A stretch of DNA of 64,000 nt from NCBI RefSeq assembly GCF_002209565.1, contig NZ_NJIH01000006.1:1-64000 (forward strand), written 5' to 3'. Shown piece after piece: positions 43,609 to 52,190 of the stretch. The notes beneath the pieces are model-generated. The model searched no databases. It saw only the letters and a list, made by a program, of their open reading frames with translations, and was not told the origin of the DNA. The DNA comes from Candidimonas nitroreducens. Lineage in GTDB: Bacteria > Pseudomonadota > Gammaproteobacteria > Burkholderiales > Burkholderiaceae_B. Each line of letters begins with the position of its first letter. The first letter of the stretch is position 1. The position numbers were made by a program, and so were the translations under genes.

Positions 43609-43676
43609 CAAGATTCAAGATTCAAGATTCAAGATTCAAGATTCAAGATTCAAGATTCAAGATTCAAGATTCAAGA
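43609..43676. repeat. 7-bp tandem repeat (CAAGATT), about 9.7 copies
   Basis: Nine perfect CAAGATT units from 43609 to 43671 plus a partial CAAGA. No variation between units, so the array is young or actively slipping. It lies in front of the Bug gene start (119 bases) and directly against the dispersed repeat. Confidence 0.97.
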
Positions 43677-43743
43677 AAGTTTACGTATCAAGAGTCGGTA
43701 CGCACAGAGTCCTGGCCGTCCCATTAGTTCATGTTATGGAATT
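43675..43743 (+). repeat. Dispersed repeat, copy A
   Basis: About 69 bases roughly three quarters identical to 49446-49513 in the same orientation; the first 17 bases (GAAAGTTTACGTATCAA) are identical, and GTTCAYGTTATGGRATT ends the match. Begins inside the last tandem unit. Confidence 0.75.
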
Positions 43744-43862
43744 CTCTACACCTGGCTTTAAGCCATCTACGCACGGCCCTCCCCCACGACCATGCCACCC
43801 GGGGATTGGCGCTATGCAATCGAACGGCTGCTATTGCAGCTTTCCATGCGAGCCGCGATCGA

Positions 43863-45251
43863 TCACAAAGCCCGCTCAGGCCATACAGGCGAATGCGTGC
43901 CCAATGGGACGGCCGGACGCGCCCAACGGCCGGGCGTCTCGGACAACTGGGCCACCGGAGCCAAATGCGTCAGCCGCCCGACCGGCGAATCCGAATCCAT
44001 TAGATAAGTCTCGAGCTCTTCCATCGGCAGGCTCCCGGGCAGTCCCGCTACTGCGGCCGGATCCAGCAGGCCGTGCTGGCGCAGCCAATGTCCGGTGCCC
44101 GCCAACGACACACGCACCAGCCAACTGCCGCCTTCGCGCGCGCGCCGCTCCAGCGCCGTCATCGCGCCATAAGCCATCACATAGCCCGCGATGTAATCCT
44201 GTGCGGATACCGGCAGAAAGGCTGGCCGCTGATCGGGGCCGCGCCAAGCCAGGCCATTGGCCGACTGCACCACGGTGTCGTAGCCACGCCGCTGGCGCCA
44301 CGGGCCGGAGTAACCCCAGGCATTAAGCGTCACGTAGACAATACCAGGCCTTAGTTCAGCCAGATCCCGCGGAGAAAAACCACGCGCGTCCAATGAGCCC
44401 GGACGGTACGATTGCGAAAAAATATCAGCGTCACGCACCAGTGCCCGCAGTTGCTCGACGCCATCGGGCTCGCGCAAATCTATATAGGTAGAGAGCTTGC
44501 CCAAACCGGTATCAAGGTCGAACAGGCCAGAGTCAGGCAAGCCCTTACGCGAGACGCGCATGACGTCGGCACCATGTTCGGCCAATGTGCGCGCGCACGT
44601 CGGCCCCGCCAACACGCGCGTCAAATCCAGCGCGCGAAGCCCCGACAAGGGCCTATCTCCCGGTGGCAGCGGTTCAGCGGGAGCATCGCCGATGCGTTCG
44701 ATCGTGAACAATGGTTCAAGCGCGACGGCGGCGGCCTGTGGTGTAGCAGTCCATTCGTCCTCGCTGCGTACGAAGGCCGCGCAGCCGTCCGCGGCGGCTA
44801 TAGCTTCTTCCAGTTCAATTCCATCCCATTGCCGGGTCGCGGCCGCGATGGCGTCCGGATCCGCGGCAACGCGCAACACCCCAAGGCTGCGCTCGCGCAG
44901 ATTGGAGAAATTGCAATGCAGGTAGATCCAGCGGCCATCGCGCACCGGATAAAAACCCGTGACCTTGTCGGTCGGACGCGGCGGCGTGCTGCCGTCAATC
45001 TGCAGATAATGGTTGCTGCGCAACGCAGCGGCAGCAGCGCGAGCCCGTACCGAGATCGACTGCCGGCGACCTGTGCGCAGCGCCCACAGCCGATCGGCGG
45101 CAATCGCCGCGGCCGCAATCGACGCCGCCCCAAGCTCTGCAATACGATACCGTGTACCGAACACGGGATCGGCGCCCTCGATGACGGTGCGGGCCGCATC
45201 GTTCGCGGGCAAGCCCGCCCATTGCAGCAATTCCAGCAATGCCCGACTCAT
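43863..45251 (-). CDS. CaiB/BaiF CoA-transferase with extra N-terminal half-domain
   Basis: A 462-residue class III CoA-transferase with unusual order. The canonical family start (LSGLRALDLTRVLAGPTCAR) only appears at about residue 205, followed by HGADVMRVSRKG and the catalytic Asp segment RRGYDTVVQSANGLAW. The first 200 residues resemble the small C-terminal domain of CaiB proteins (FYPVRDGRWIYLHCNFSNLR, CAAFVRSEDEWTATPQ). The arrangement is therefore permuted or partly duplicated. The ATG at 45251 gives MSRALLELLQ. It is downstream of the MmgE gene at 45378 in the same direction. Confidence 0.87.
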   Translation of the reverse strand: MSRALLELLQWAGLPANDAARTVIEGADPVFGTRYRIAELGAASIAAAAIAADRLWALRTGRRQSISVRARAAAAALRSNHYLQIDGSTPPRPTDKVTGFYPVRDGRWIYLHCNFSNLRERSLGVLRVAADPDAIAAATRQWDGIELEEAIAAADGCAAFVRSEDEWTATPQAAAVALEPLFTIERIGDAPAEPLPPGDRPLSGLRALDLTRVLAGPTCARTLAEHGADVMRVSRKGLPDSGLFDLDTGLGKLSTYIDLREPDGVEQLRALVRDADIFSQSYRPGSLDARGFSPRDLAELRPGIVYVTLNAWGYSGPWRQRRGYDTVVQSANGLAWRGPDQRPAFLPVSAQDYIAGYVMAYGAMTALERRAREGGSWLVRVSLAGTGHWLRQHGLLDPAAVAGLPGSLPMEELETYLMDSDSPVGRLTHLAPVAQLSETPGRWARPAVPLGTHSPVWPERAL

Positions 45252-45377
45252 GTTCGTCTCCTGGCCGGAGCATTGTCCGCATCGTCTTCGGCGCAGCAGG
45301 CGCCGGCGGCCAGCTCCGTTCTTGCGGGAAAAGGGTCGCGCGCAATACATAACGCGGCTGAAAATTTTGCCATGATG

Positions 45378-46709
45378 TCAGTCGTTGTCCAGTTGTAGTA
45401 AGTGAGTCAACTCGCCGATGTGCCGTATGCGATCCAGCCCCATGACGACATCCAACACCTCATCGGTTGCGCGCCCTAAACTGGGTTCTGCCAGACGGCG
45501 GAATTTCTCGACGACCTTGTTCGTCGTAGGCCGCAACATGTCCATTTGCGGCGCCTCGATCTCGTATGTTTTCCCGCCGCAGACGACGCTCACCACCACT
45601 CGCTCCTTGTCCCCGGATGGCGGCAGCAATTCGACCTTGGCCGCCAGCGCCAGCACTTCGGGATCGGTGGTCTTGTGATAGAACGCATGCTCCGCGACGG
45701 GCTTGCCAAGCAGCGCGGCCGCCGTGCAAAAACTCGCGCTGGTATGTGCCTGTAGCGGATTGGCATAGGGCGCCACATTCTGGAAGCCGGGATTCTCGAA
45801 AGTATCCTTGGGCGCGAGAACGGACACGCGCGTAATCTGCGCCGCATCCAGCTTGTGGCGTTTGACCAGGTCACCGGCCAGGTACATGAGTGTCTGCACG
45901 AAAATGCAGACTGGATATTCTTTGTAGATGGTGTCGCTGATAAGAAAGCGTTCACCCAGACCCTGCGTCGCCGCTGCGACATGGTCGACATTGCCGCCAA
46001 AGGCCCGGAAAAAACCTGATTTGCCTTCGAAGACGGACGGCGACGCCGTGCCGCCCAAGTACGCCAGGCGCGCGGCGCTGACACCGCTGCGCGCGGCCCA
46101 GCCCACGTTGAATTTGACCTCCATCGTACCGGCATGAAAACCCTCGCCGAACCCCGAAGCGAACATTGCTGCATAGCCCAGCGCACTCATCAATGCGGCT
46201 TCGCCCAGCTTGAACGCCTTACCCGCAGCGGCAGCGGCGCCAATTGCGCCCGCGACGCCCGTCGCCCGAAACCTCGGCAACATGCCCGGCGCCCCCATAT
46301 ACGCGCGCCCGACCAGTTCATACCCCGCCACGACGCTCACGAGGAAATCCGCTCCGGATGCATCCTGCTCTTCGGCCACAGCCATCGCAGCAGGTACAAC
46401 CACGGCGGCAGGATGGGATTTTTCCAGGAAATCATCCAGCGAACTGCCATTGATGAGCGTGGCATTGACCAGTGCGGCGTCGATGGCGGGAACACGCGAG
46501 CGGCTGCCGATCACGGTTGAACTGCCCGTGTTCCCGCGCACAAACGCAGTGGCAAGCTTGGGCGCGGGTACCGGCAAGCCGCGGGATGTCAATGCGGTAG
46601 CGATGGCGTCAAGGACGCGGGTTTTGGCCAGCTCGACGATATCCGGCCGCAAACCGTCTATTGTCGTGCCATGAATGAAGGCCGCGAGTTGATTGCTAAC
46701 CGTAGACAT
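45378..46709 (-). CDS. MmgE/PrpD-family protein
   Basis: A 443-residue MmgE/PrpD enzyme. Seen: ELAKTRVLDAIATALTSRG, LINGSSLDDFLEKSHPAAVV (active-site Asp/His-bearing stretch), MEVKFNVGWAARSGVSA and ISDTIYKEYPVCIFVQTLMY, then the lid domain. It is separated by 114 bases from the SMP-30 gene upstream and by 126 from the CoA-transferase downstream, all leftward. The reaction is unknown: hydration, dehydration or epimerisation of a di- or tricarboxylate. Confidence 0.88.
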   Translation of the reverse strand: MSTVSNQLAAFIHGTTIDGLRPDIVELAKTRVLDAIATALTSRGLPVPAPKLATAFVRGNTGSSTVIGSRSRVPAIDAALVNATLINGSSLDDFLEKSHPAAVVVPAAMAVAEEQDASGADFLVSVVAGYELVGRAYMGAPGMLPRFRATGVAGAIGAAAAAGKAFKLGEAALMSALGYAAMFASGFGEGFHAGTMEVKFNVGWAARSGVSAARLAYLGGTASPSVFEGKSGFFRAFGGNVDHVAAATQGLGERFLISDTIYKEYPVCIFVQTLMYLAGDLVKRHKLDAAQITRVSVLAPKDTFENPGFQNVAPYANPLQAHTSASFCTAAALLGKPVAEHAFYHKTTDPEVLALAAKVELLPPSGDKERVVVSVVCGGKTYEIEAPQMDMLRPTTNKVVEKFRRLAEPSLGRATDEVLDVVMGLDRIRHIGELTHLLQLDND

Positions 46710-46823
46710 GAATCAATGCACTCCTGCTATCGCACCAGCCACCCAAGACACACCACTGCAATTGAGGGGCTGGCCCAGACTAAAGAAAACCACAGGCACC
46801 AGGCGGATTGCGTAGCCGCATAG

Positions 46824-47744
46824 TCAGCCCTGCTGAAGGGAAAAAGCCGGCAGGCGCAAGCCGCGGCGATGGGTCTCGGCTTTGTACAGATGGCCGTCAT
46901 ACGTCGTCAGGTAGAACGTGCTCATATCGGGCCCGCCAAAACAGCAGTTGGTCGGCATGTCCACCGGCGACGGGTGCGTTTCGAGCACACGGCCCGCAGG
47001 CGTCATGATTTGAATCAAGGGGCCGGGCCCGGCTTTTGACCAACCCGTGCATGCAACGATGTTGCCATCCTCATCGAGACACATGCCGTCTATGCCCCGA
47101 TGCACATTGCGAGCATCTTCTCCCCACGTAAACAACACCGTATGCACTCCCAGACTGCCATCCGCGAGTATGGGATACGCGCGCAATTCTCTTGCAATGC
47201 CGAAGGCAAAGCCGCTTTCCGCCACGTACAGCGTTTTCTCGTCGGCGGACAACAGGATGCCATTGGGCTTGGTCACATCGCTGACCACACGCATGGTGTC
47301 ATAGCTTCCATCGGGCCGCGGCGTCGCGCACAATACAGAGCAATGATCCAGCTCCTGGCGCGCGCCGGCAGGCAGGTTTGCCGGATTCCAGGGGTCGGTA
47401 AACCATATTCTTCCCTGCGAGTCGATGGCGAGATCGTTCGGGGTATTGAGGCGCAGGCCCTCCAGGCGCTCGCTGATCACCACATCGGCCCCATCCGGAT
47501 CGAAGCGCACGATCGCGCGCCTGCCGGAACTGCAGCCATACAGGCACCCTTGATGATCGACGGCCATTCCATTCGTGTTGCCCGTATTCTCACGCCAGAG
47601 CTTGATGTCACCCGTCCCGGGCTGATAAACGTAGATACGGCTACCGCGGATGTTGGTGAATAGCAGTTCATGCCCGGTCCACACCGGGCCTTCGGTCACA
47701 AGCGGCCCCGTAGGATGCATCAAAAGCTCAAAATTCCATTCCAT
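46824..47744 (-). CDS. SMP-30/gluconolactonase-family lactonase
   Basis: A 306-residue six-bladed propeller lactonase. Metal ligands are visible: Glu in VTEGPVWTGHELLFTN, Asn and following Asp in NTPNDLAIDSQGRIWFTDP, Asn in VTKPNGILLSADEKTLYVAE and Asp in GIDGMCLDEDGNIVACT. It opens sugar-acid or other lactones. Its start is two bases after the MmgE stop at 47747, so the two are coupled; lactone opening followed by MmgE-type chemistry fits a sugar-acid or muconolactone-like substrate. Confidence 0.9.
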   Translation of the reverse strand: MEWNFELLMHPTGPLVTEGPVWTGHELLFTNIRGSRIYVYQPGTGDIKLWRENTGNTNGMAVDHQGCLYGCSSGRRAIVRFDPDGADVVISERLEGLRLNTPNDLAIDSQGRIWFTDPWNPANLPAGARQELDHCSVLCATPRPDGSYDTMRVVSDVTKPNGILLSADEKTLYVAESGFAFGIARELRAYPILADGSLGVHTVLFTWGEDARNVHRGIDGMCLDEDGNIVACTGWSKAGPGPLIQIMTPAGRVLETHPSPVDMPTNCCFGGPDMSTFYLTTYDGHLYKAETHRRGLRLPAFSLQQG

Positions 47745-47746
47745 CG

Positions 47747-49150
47747 TTACGCTCCCGCGTTGTCGGGACGTGCAGGGTGAAACGGCGCCAGAAAACCCTG
47801 AACGTCCCCAGGCGGCTCGCCACGCTCCAACTGATCGAAGACGGCGGCAGCCGCCTCAGCCTGCACGCCACCGTAGGTGACACAGTCAATGAACTTGTCT
47901 TTCAGCTCGGCCCAAGTCAGTGGATTCTTGGGATGCCCAGGCGGCGCATGCACACGTACCTTTGCGTGCCTGCCGTTCATGGCCCATGCTTCCACTTCTA
48001 CAAAGCCGCGCCCTCCGGGGGTCTGCCGGTCAAAATTCGGATCGTCTCCGCGGCAAGAGGGGTCTTCGTAAGCCTCGATTCGATCCAGCAGCCCGTGGAT
48101 AGCCGTTCTTCGGACAGCGGCATCGGAAAACGTGTCCAAGCCGAAGCGGCCGTCGAGAATGCCCGCCGCCAGCACATACGGCAGACTGAATTTTGCTTCC
48201 AAACCCGTCGCGGGGCGCGGATAGATGGCCCCTTGCATCCCTCCCGGCGGCATGCGGCAAATCAGGCGTTTCAGTGTGGATGCATTCAGGTCGAGCCGCG
48301 TGCGTAGATCAAGCACGCCTTGCATGCCACGCTGATTGGCGTTGTAGCAAGCGAATTTTCTCAGGCTGGGGCCCGGGTGAGCGATGGCCCATTGCCGACC
48401 CCAGTCCGACAAATCTATGGCGCCTGGCGGCCCAGCCCCATAAGCCTCTATGAATCCGGCCGGGCCTTCCAGCGCGTCGGGCGCAGCAGTCAATCCACAG
48501 CGCGCCAACTGCACGGCATCCACCGCCGTCCGTGCCGCCAAACCACTATGCAAAGGCTTGCACATGGTGCCAAAGTTGCGGCACAAAGCCGCGCTCATCG
48601 AGGCGGCAATGCCCAAGGCTCGCTGCAGTTCGCCGCGATCACATCCGCATAGCCGGCCCATGGCAGCCACCGCTGCAAACACGCCCAGGGTGCCCGTGGC
48701 GTGAAACCCCTGGTTGTAATGCGCCAGCGTCATCAGCCGCCCCATCGTGGCGCCTGTTTCCAGACCCAGCACGTGAGCTTCCTGCAGCTCGCCCCACGTT
48801 ACCGGCCGAGCCGCGGCACAGACTAGCCCCACCGCCAGGATCAGCACGCTGGGATGCGCGGGCATCACCGAAAAAACGTCATCGAAATCCAGAGCCGCAC
48901 CGAAGGTACCCTGCACCAATGCCGCCATGGCTGGCGTCGTTTGCCAATCTGTCCCCAACACCTTTACGGATCCATGGGTTCCGGCCAGATACTTTTGCAT
49001 GGGCGAAAACACTTCGCTGCGCGCACCGCCGACCATCACGCCGATACTGTCCGCAAGAATGCGGGAAGAACGATCCCGCACCTCCGGCGAAAAGGCCGAG
49101 GGTGTCGTGCAGACAATCAGTCGAGCGAGCTCCCGAGTCAGATCTATCAT
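47747..49150 (-). CDS. MmgE/PrpD-family protein
   Basis: A 467-residue MmgE/PrpD enzyme, first of the leftward SMP-30/MmgE/CoA-transferase run. Seen: GTFGAALDFDDVFSVMPAHP (active-site stretch), MTLAHYNQGFHATGTLGVF, RNFGTMCKPLHSGLAARTAV and ICRMPPGGMQGAIYP. Strongly similar to the copy at 58171 along its whole length (shared MPPGGM, TGLE-KFSL, GGRGFV-VE). The ATG at 49150 is used; a TTG two codons upstream is possible. Confidence 0.88.
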   Translation of the reverse strand: MIDLTRELARLIVCTTPSAFSPEVRDRSSRILADSIGVMVGGARSEVFSPMQKYLAGTHGSVKVLGTDWQTTPAMAALVQGTFGAALDFDDVFSVMPAHPSVLILAVGLVCAAARPVTWGELQEAHVLGLETGATMGRLMTLAHYNQGFHATGTLGVFAAVAAMGRLCGCDRGELQRALGIAASMSAALCRNFGTMCKPLHSGLAARTAVDAVQLARCGLTAAPDALEGPAGFIEAYGAGPPGAIDLSDWGRQWAIAHPGPSLRKFACYNANQRGMQGVLDLRTRLDLNASTLKRLICRMPPGGMQGAIYPRPATGLEAKFSLPYVLAAGILDGRFGLDTFSDAAVRRTAIHGLLDRIEAYEDPSCRGDDPNFDRQTPGGRGFVEVEAWAMNGRHAKVRVHAPPGHPKNPLTWAELKDKFIDCVTYGGVQAEAAAAVFDQLERGEPPGDVQGFLAPFHPARPDNAGA

Positions 49151-49613
49151 GAGCAACCATCAGATAACGACGCGCCGGCCAGCGAGTTTCCGGCCTCAGC
49201 CGGTTCCCCTTTTTCACGGCGTTTTCGCTTTGCAAAAAAGCGCCTTGCAATATCGTTCCCGGCCAAACCGCCCTACGGAAACCGCCCTGCTGATTCGATA
49301 AACCGCCCCTGCGAACCGGTAATAATCCCTGCGCCCGAACCCTTCAGCAAGGCCTGTACGCCGGCACAAGCGCCGGCTGATGGACAGCACGCCCCAAGCA
49401 AAGCCGCTGGGCAGGCCCATATGTAAATTCGGCTTTGAGGATTATGAAAGTTTACGTATCAAAACCGGATACACACAGGTTCCGGCGGCCCTACAAGTTC
49501 ACGTTATGGGATTTTTTGCGTCGGGCCTTGAATAAGGCCCTGAATAATCTACGTACCGTTGCGCTCGGCTTGCGGGCCGCCCCGCCCGGAGCAGAGCAGT
49601 GTGGTTCCGAGCA
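49151..49613. other. Intergenic region with dispersed repeat
   Basis: About 460 bases between two leftward genes. It holds repeat copy B (49446-49513). A minus-strand frame at 49214-49420 (68 codons, CKALFCKAKTP end) has no recognisable family and is not called. Confidence 0.5.
49446..49513 (+). repeat. Dispersed repeat, copy B
   Basis: Matches 43675-43743 in the same orientation. Together the two copies bracket the CoA-transferase, two MmgE genes and the SMP-30 gene. Confidence 0.75.
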
Positions 49614-50333
49614 TCAATCGGGGCCGCCAAGATCCATGCTCAACAGCCTGGCTTGGCTCTGGACTGCGGGCAGCACCCGCCTGACCACGTCGTCGGAGTA
49701 GCGATACAGAGGAATGACCAGGGATATCACTCCCAGCAAACTGCCCTGCTGCCCAAACACTGGACAGGCGATGGCGGCACTTTCCGGATCACGCTCCTGC
49801 ATCGTTATCCAGTACCCCTGCTTTCGTATCGCATCGTACGGCTCGCCGGGCAGCCGCTCGTCGAATGCCAGGATCACCCGCCCGGCCGCGCCGCGATCCA
49901 AAGGAAACAGCTCTCCTTCACGAACATGAGTGCGCACGGTGCGCTGCGGCTGTACGTGGTGAAGGCAGATGCGCCGATCGCCTTCGCGCACATAAAGGCC
50001 GGAGCACTCGTGGGTCTGGGCAGTCAGTTCCCGTAAACGCGGCAGTACGTAGTCGGACAGCTTGAACGATTGCCGATACATTTCTGCCAGCGGCACGACG
50101 CTCGGGCCCACCACATAGCGCCCATCCGCCAATCTCTTGACATAGCCCGCAAGCATGAGCGAATCCAATAGGCGCAGGATAGTGCTTTCGTACAAGCCCG
50201 TCGCGCTGGCCAGCAGCTTCAGCGTCATGCCTTCGGGCGCCGAATTGAACGCCCGCAGAACCGCCAATGCGCGATTCACCGCGGCGACGCCTTCCGGCCT
50301 TTCGGCCGCGCTCTGGGGAAGTTTCGTAGGCAT
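49614..50333 (-). CDS. IclR-family regulator
   Basis: A 239-residue IclR-type regulator. Helix-turn-helix: VAAVNRALAVLRAFNSAPEG, LKLLASATGLYESTILRLLD. Effector domain: ECSGLYVREGDRRICLHHVQ, FPLDRGAAGRVILAFDE and SAAIACPVFGQQGSLLGVIS. The ATG at 50333 gives a normal family start. Divergent from the two-subunit CoA-transferase operon; two palindromes in the gap are likely its operators. Confidence 0.92.
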   Translation of the reverse strand: MPTKLPQSAAERPEGVAAVNRALAVLRAFNSAPEGMTLKLLASATGLYESTILRLLDSLMLAGYVKRLADGRYVVGPSVVPLAEMYRQSFKLSDYVLPRLRELTAQTHECSGLYVREGDRRICLHHVQPQRTVRTHVREGELFPLDRGAAGRVILAFDERLPGEPYDAIRKQGYWITMQERDPESAAIACPVFGQQGSLLGVISLVIPLYRYSDDVVRRVLPAVQSQARLLSMDLGGPD

Positions 50334-50656
50334 GTTTTTTTCTATCGCCAGGCTATTGACTAAATAATAGAATTTTATTCTAATAAAAATAGAAATTAAT
50401 TCTATTTTATAAAGACAGCGTATGAGCGCTTGCGGCAGCATGCGCACCACTTGGCCAAGCCCACATCGCGAAAGCCCATGAACACCCACTGCGCAAAGCC
50501 CCCGGATTCCCGGCGCAGTTGTATGCCAAGGTTGCGGTCGGGGCGCCGACGGATCTTCCGTCATGGCAGCGCGAGGTTAATTCGGGAATCCGTAAACGCC
50601 CACACCCTTCATCCGGGTCTTCGAAACAGCAAACACAAATGCCAGGAAGGCAAACA
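50334..50656. promoter_or_regulatory. Divergent IclR / CoA-transferase promoter region
   Basis: About 320 bases. The part next to the IclR gene is very AT-rich and holds the two palindromes at 50368-50408. The rest, towards the CoA-transferase, has no clear coding potential; the CoA-transferase frame is open up to 50519 but without similarity. Confidence 0.5.
50368..50408. promoter_or_regulatory. Tandem palindromic operators, probable IclR sites
   Basis: Site 1: TAGAA-ttttA-TTCTA (50368-50382). Site 2: AAAATAGAA-attaa-TTCTATTTT (50386-50408), a perfect 9-bp dyad. Both share the half site TAGAA and a 5-base centre, and their centres are 22 bp (two helical turns) apart. Confidence 0.75.
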
Positions 50657-51331
50657 ATGATTAACAAAATCGTGGACAGCCTCGATGACGCCGTCGCGGA
50701 TATTCATGACGGTGCAACAATAATGGTGAGCGGATTCGGCGGGGCTGGACTTCCGTTCCAGTTAGTCGACGCGCTCGTATGCCGGGGCACGAAGGATCTG
50801 ACCATCATCAGCAACAATGCCGGCAGCCTGGGATCTGGCCTGAGCAAGCTGGTCTCCGCCGGCCAAGTCCGAAAATTTATCTGTTCCTTTCCGCGCCAAC
50901 CCGGTTCCAATGCCTTCGACGACCTGTACCGCCAAGGAAAACTGGAACTCGAACTGGTTCCGCAAGGCACTCTGGCCGAACGCATACGCGCGGGCGGCGC
51001 CGGCATAGGCGGGTTCTTCACCCCCACGGCGGCCGGAACCGAGCTTGCACAAGGCAAGGAAACCCGCGTCATCGCGGGGGTGGAGCACGTCCTGGAGCAT
51101 CCCCTGCAAGCCGACTTCGCCTTGATAAAAGGGCACTCGGGTGATCGATGGGGCAATCTCACTTATCGCCGTTCGGGCCGCAATTTCGGGCCGGTAATGG
51201 CTACGGCCGCCCGCTGCACGATCGCGCAGGTCTCCCACGTCGTAGGCCTCGGAGAACTGGATCCCGAACACATCATCACGCCGGGCATATATGTTCAGCG
51301 CATTGTCCTGGCAACGGGGAACCATCCATGA
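50657..51331 (+). CDS. 3-oxoacid CoA-transferase, subunit A
   Basis: A 224-residue alpha subunit of a family I CoA-transferase (PcaI/ScoA/AtoD type). Seen: the CoA-loop motif VSGFGGAGLPFQLVDAL, IISNNAGSLGSGLSKLV, GGAGIGGFFTPTAAGTEL and HSGDRWGNLTYRRSGRNFGP. The ATG at 50657 follows CAGGAAGG. It overlaps subunit B by four bases (ATGA). Substrate could be 3-oxoadipate, acetoacetate or another 3-oxo acid. Confidence 0.92.
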   Translation: MINKIVDSLDDAVADIHDGATIMVSGFGGAGLPFQLVDALVCRGTKDLTIISNNAGSLGSGLSKLVSAGQVRKFICSFPRQPGSNAFDDLYRQGKLELELVPQGTLAERIRAGGAGIGGFFTPTAAGTELAQGKETRVIAGVEHVLEHPLQADFALIKGHSGDRWGNLTYRRSGRNFGPVMATAARCTIAQVSHVVGLGELDPEHIITPGIYVQRIVLATGNHP

Positions 51332-51978
51332 GCAAAAGCTATACACCACGCAGCGTGCGTGAAGTCGCGCGCCGCGTGATCCGCGACATTCCTGACGGCG
51401 CCTGCGTAAACCTCGGCATCGGGCGGCCCATGGAAATCTCGAATCTATTGCCGCCGGACAAGGAAATCATCCTGCAAAGCGAGAACGGCGTGGTGGGCAT
51501 GGGCCCCCTGGCCGAAGACGATGACGTCGATACGGAGCTGGTCAACGCAGGCAAGCAGTTCGTCACGCTGGTTCGGGGGGGGTCTATCGTGCACCATGCA
51601 GATTCCTTCGCCATGATCCGCGGAGGCCATATCGATATCTGCGTGCTCGGTGCGTTCCAGGTGTCCGTCCGCGGAGACCTCGCCAACTGGCGCACGCGGG
51701 ATCGCGATGCGATTCCCGCGGTAGGCGGGGCCATGGATCTGGCACGAGGCGCCAAGCAGGTCTTCGTGATGATGGAACACACCACGCGCAAGGGCGAATC
51801 GAAGCTGGTCGAACAATGCAGCTACCCCTTGACCGGCGCTGGCGTCGTCGATCGAATCTATACCGATCTGGCGACCCTGGCCGTTACGCCGGACGGCCTT
51901 GTGGTCATCGACCGCGTCGCAGGCCTGACACACCAAGAGCTGGAAGAAATATCGAAAGTGCGCCTACTGCAATCCTGA
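51328..51978 (+). CDS. 3-oxoacid CoA-transferase, subunit B
   Basis: A 216-residue beta subunit (PcaJ/ScoB type). The catalytic Glu lies in LQSENGVVGMGP (about residue 52), preceded by ACVNLGIGRPMEISNLL and followed by GGHIDICVLGAFQVS and CSYPLTGAGVVDRIYTDLA. Coupled to subunit A. A Bug receptor follows 212 bases on, suggesting the imported acid is the CoA acceptor or its product is. Confidence 0.93.
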   Translation: MSKSYTPRSVREVARRVIRDIPDGACVNLGIGRPMEISNLLPPDKEIILQSENGVVGMGPLAEDDDVDTELVNAGKQFVTLVRGGSIVHHADSFAMIRGGHIDICVLGAFQVSVRGDLANWRTRDRDAIPAVGGAMDLARGAKQVFVMMEHTTRKGESKLVEQCSYPLTGAGVVDRIYTDLATLAVTPDGLVVIDRVAGLTHQELEEISKVRLLQS

Positions 51979-52190
51979 AACACCGCGAGGCTGGAACCCA
52001 AGAGGGTTTCCCAAATCATGGACGTTTCGGGCCATGCGATATGCCGTGCAGCCTGCTGCTTTGGTGAACAATCATATTCACCTTCGGTCGAGGGAGTGCG
52101 GCGGCCCCGTTGCGAGCCGCGGCAAAGGCGGGCGGTTCTCCGCCACACCATCCACGACGACTGTGCCATCTTTCTTTCAAGGAGACAAAA

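Larger units (their letters stand above)
43491..43862. other. Intergenic region holding the tandem and dispersed repeats
   Basis: About 370 bases with no credible gene. It contains a 7-bp tandem array (43609-43676), one copy of a dispersed repeat (43675-43743) and the presumed promoter of the Bug gene. Confidence 0.6.

Noticed and set aside
43609-43676. CRISPR array.
   Set aside because: The 7-bp units are directly joined with no spacers, and there are no cas genes.
43675-49513. Composite transposon or insertion sequence flanked by the two repeats.
   Set aside because: No transposase, no terminal inverted repeats and no target-site duplication could be seen; only the repeat itself is reported.
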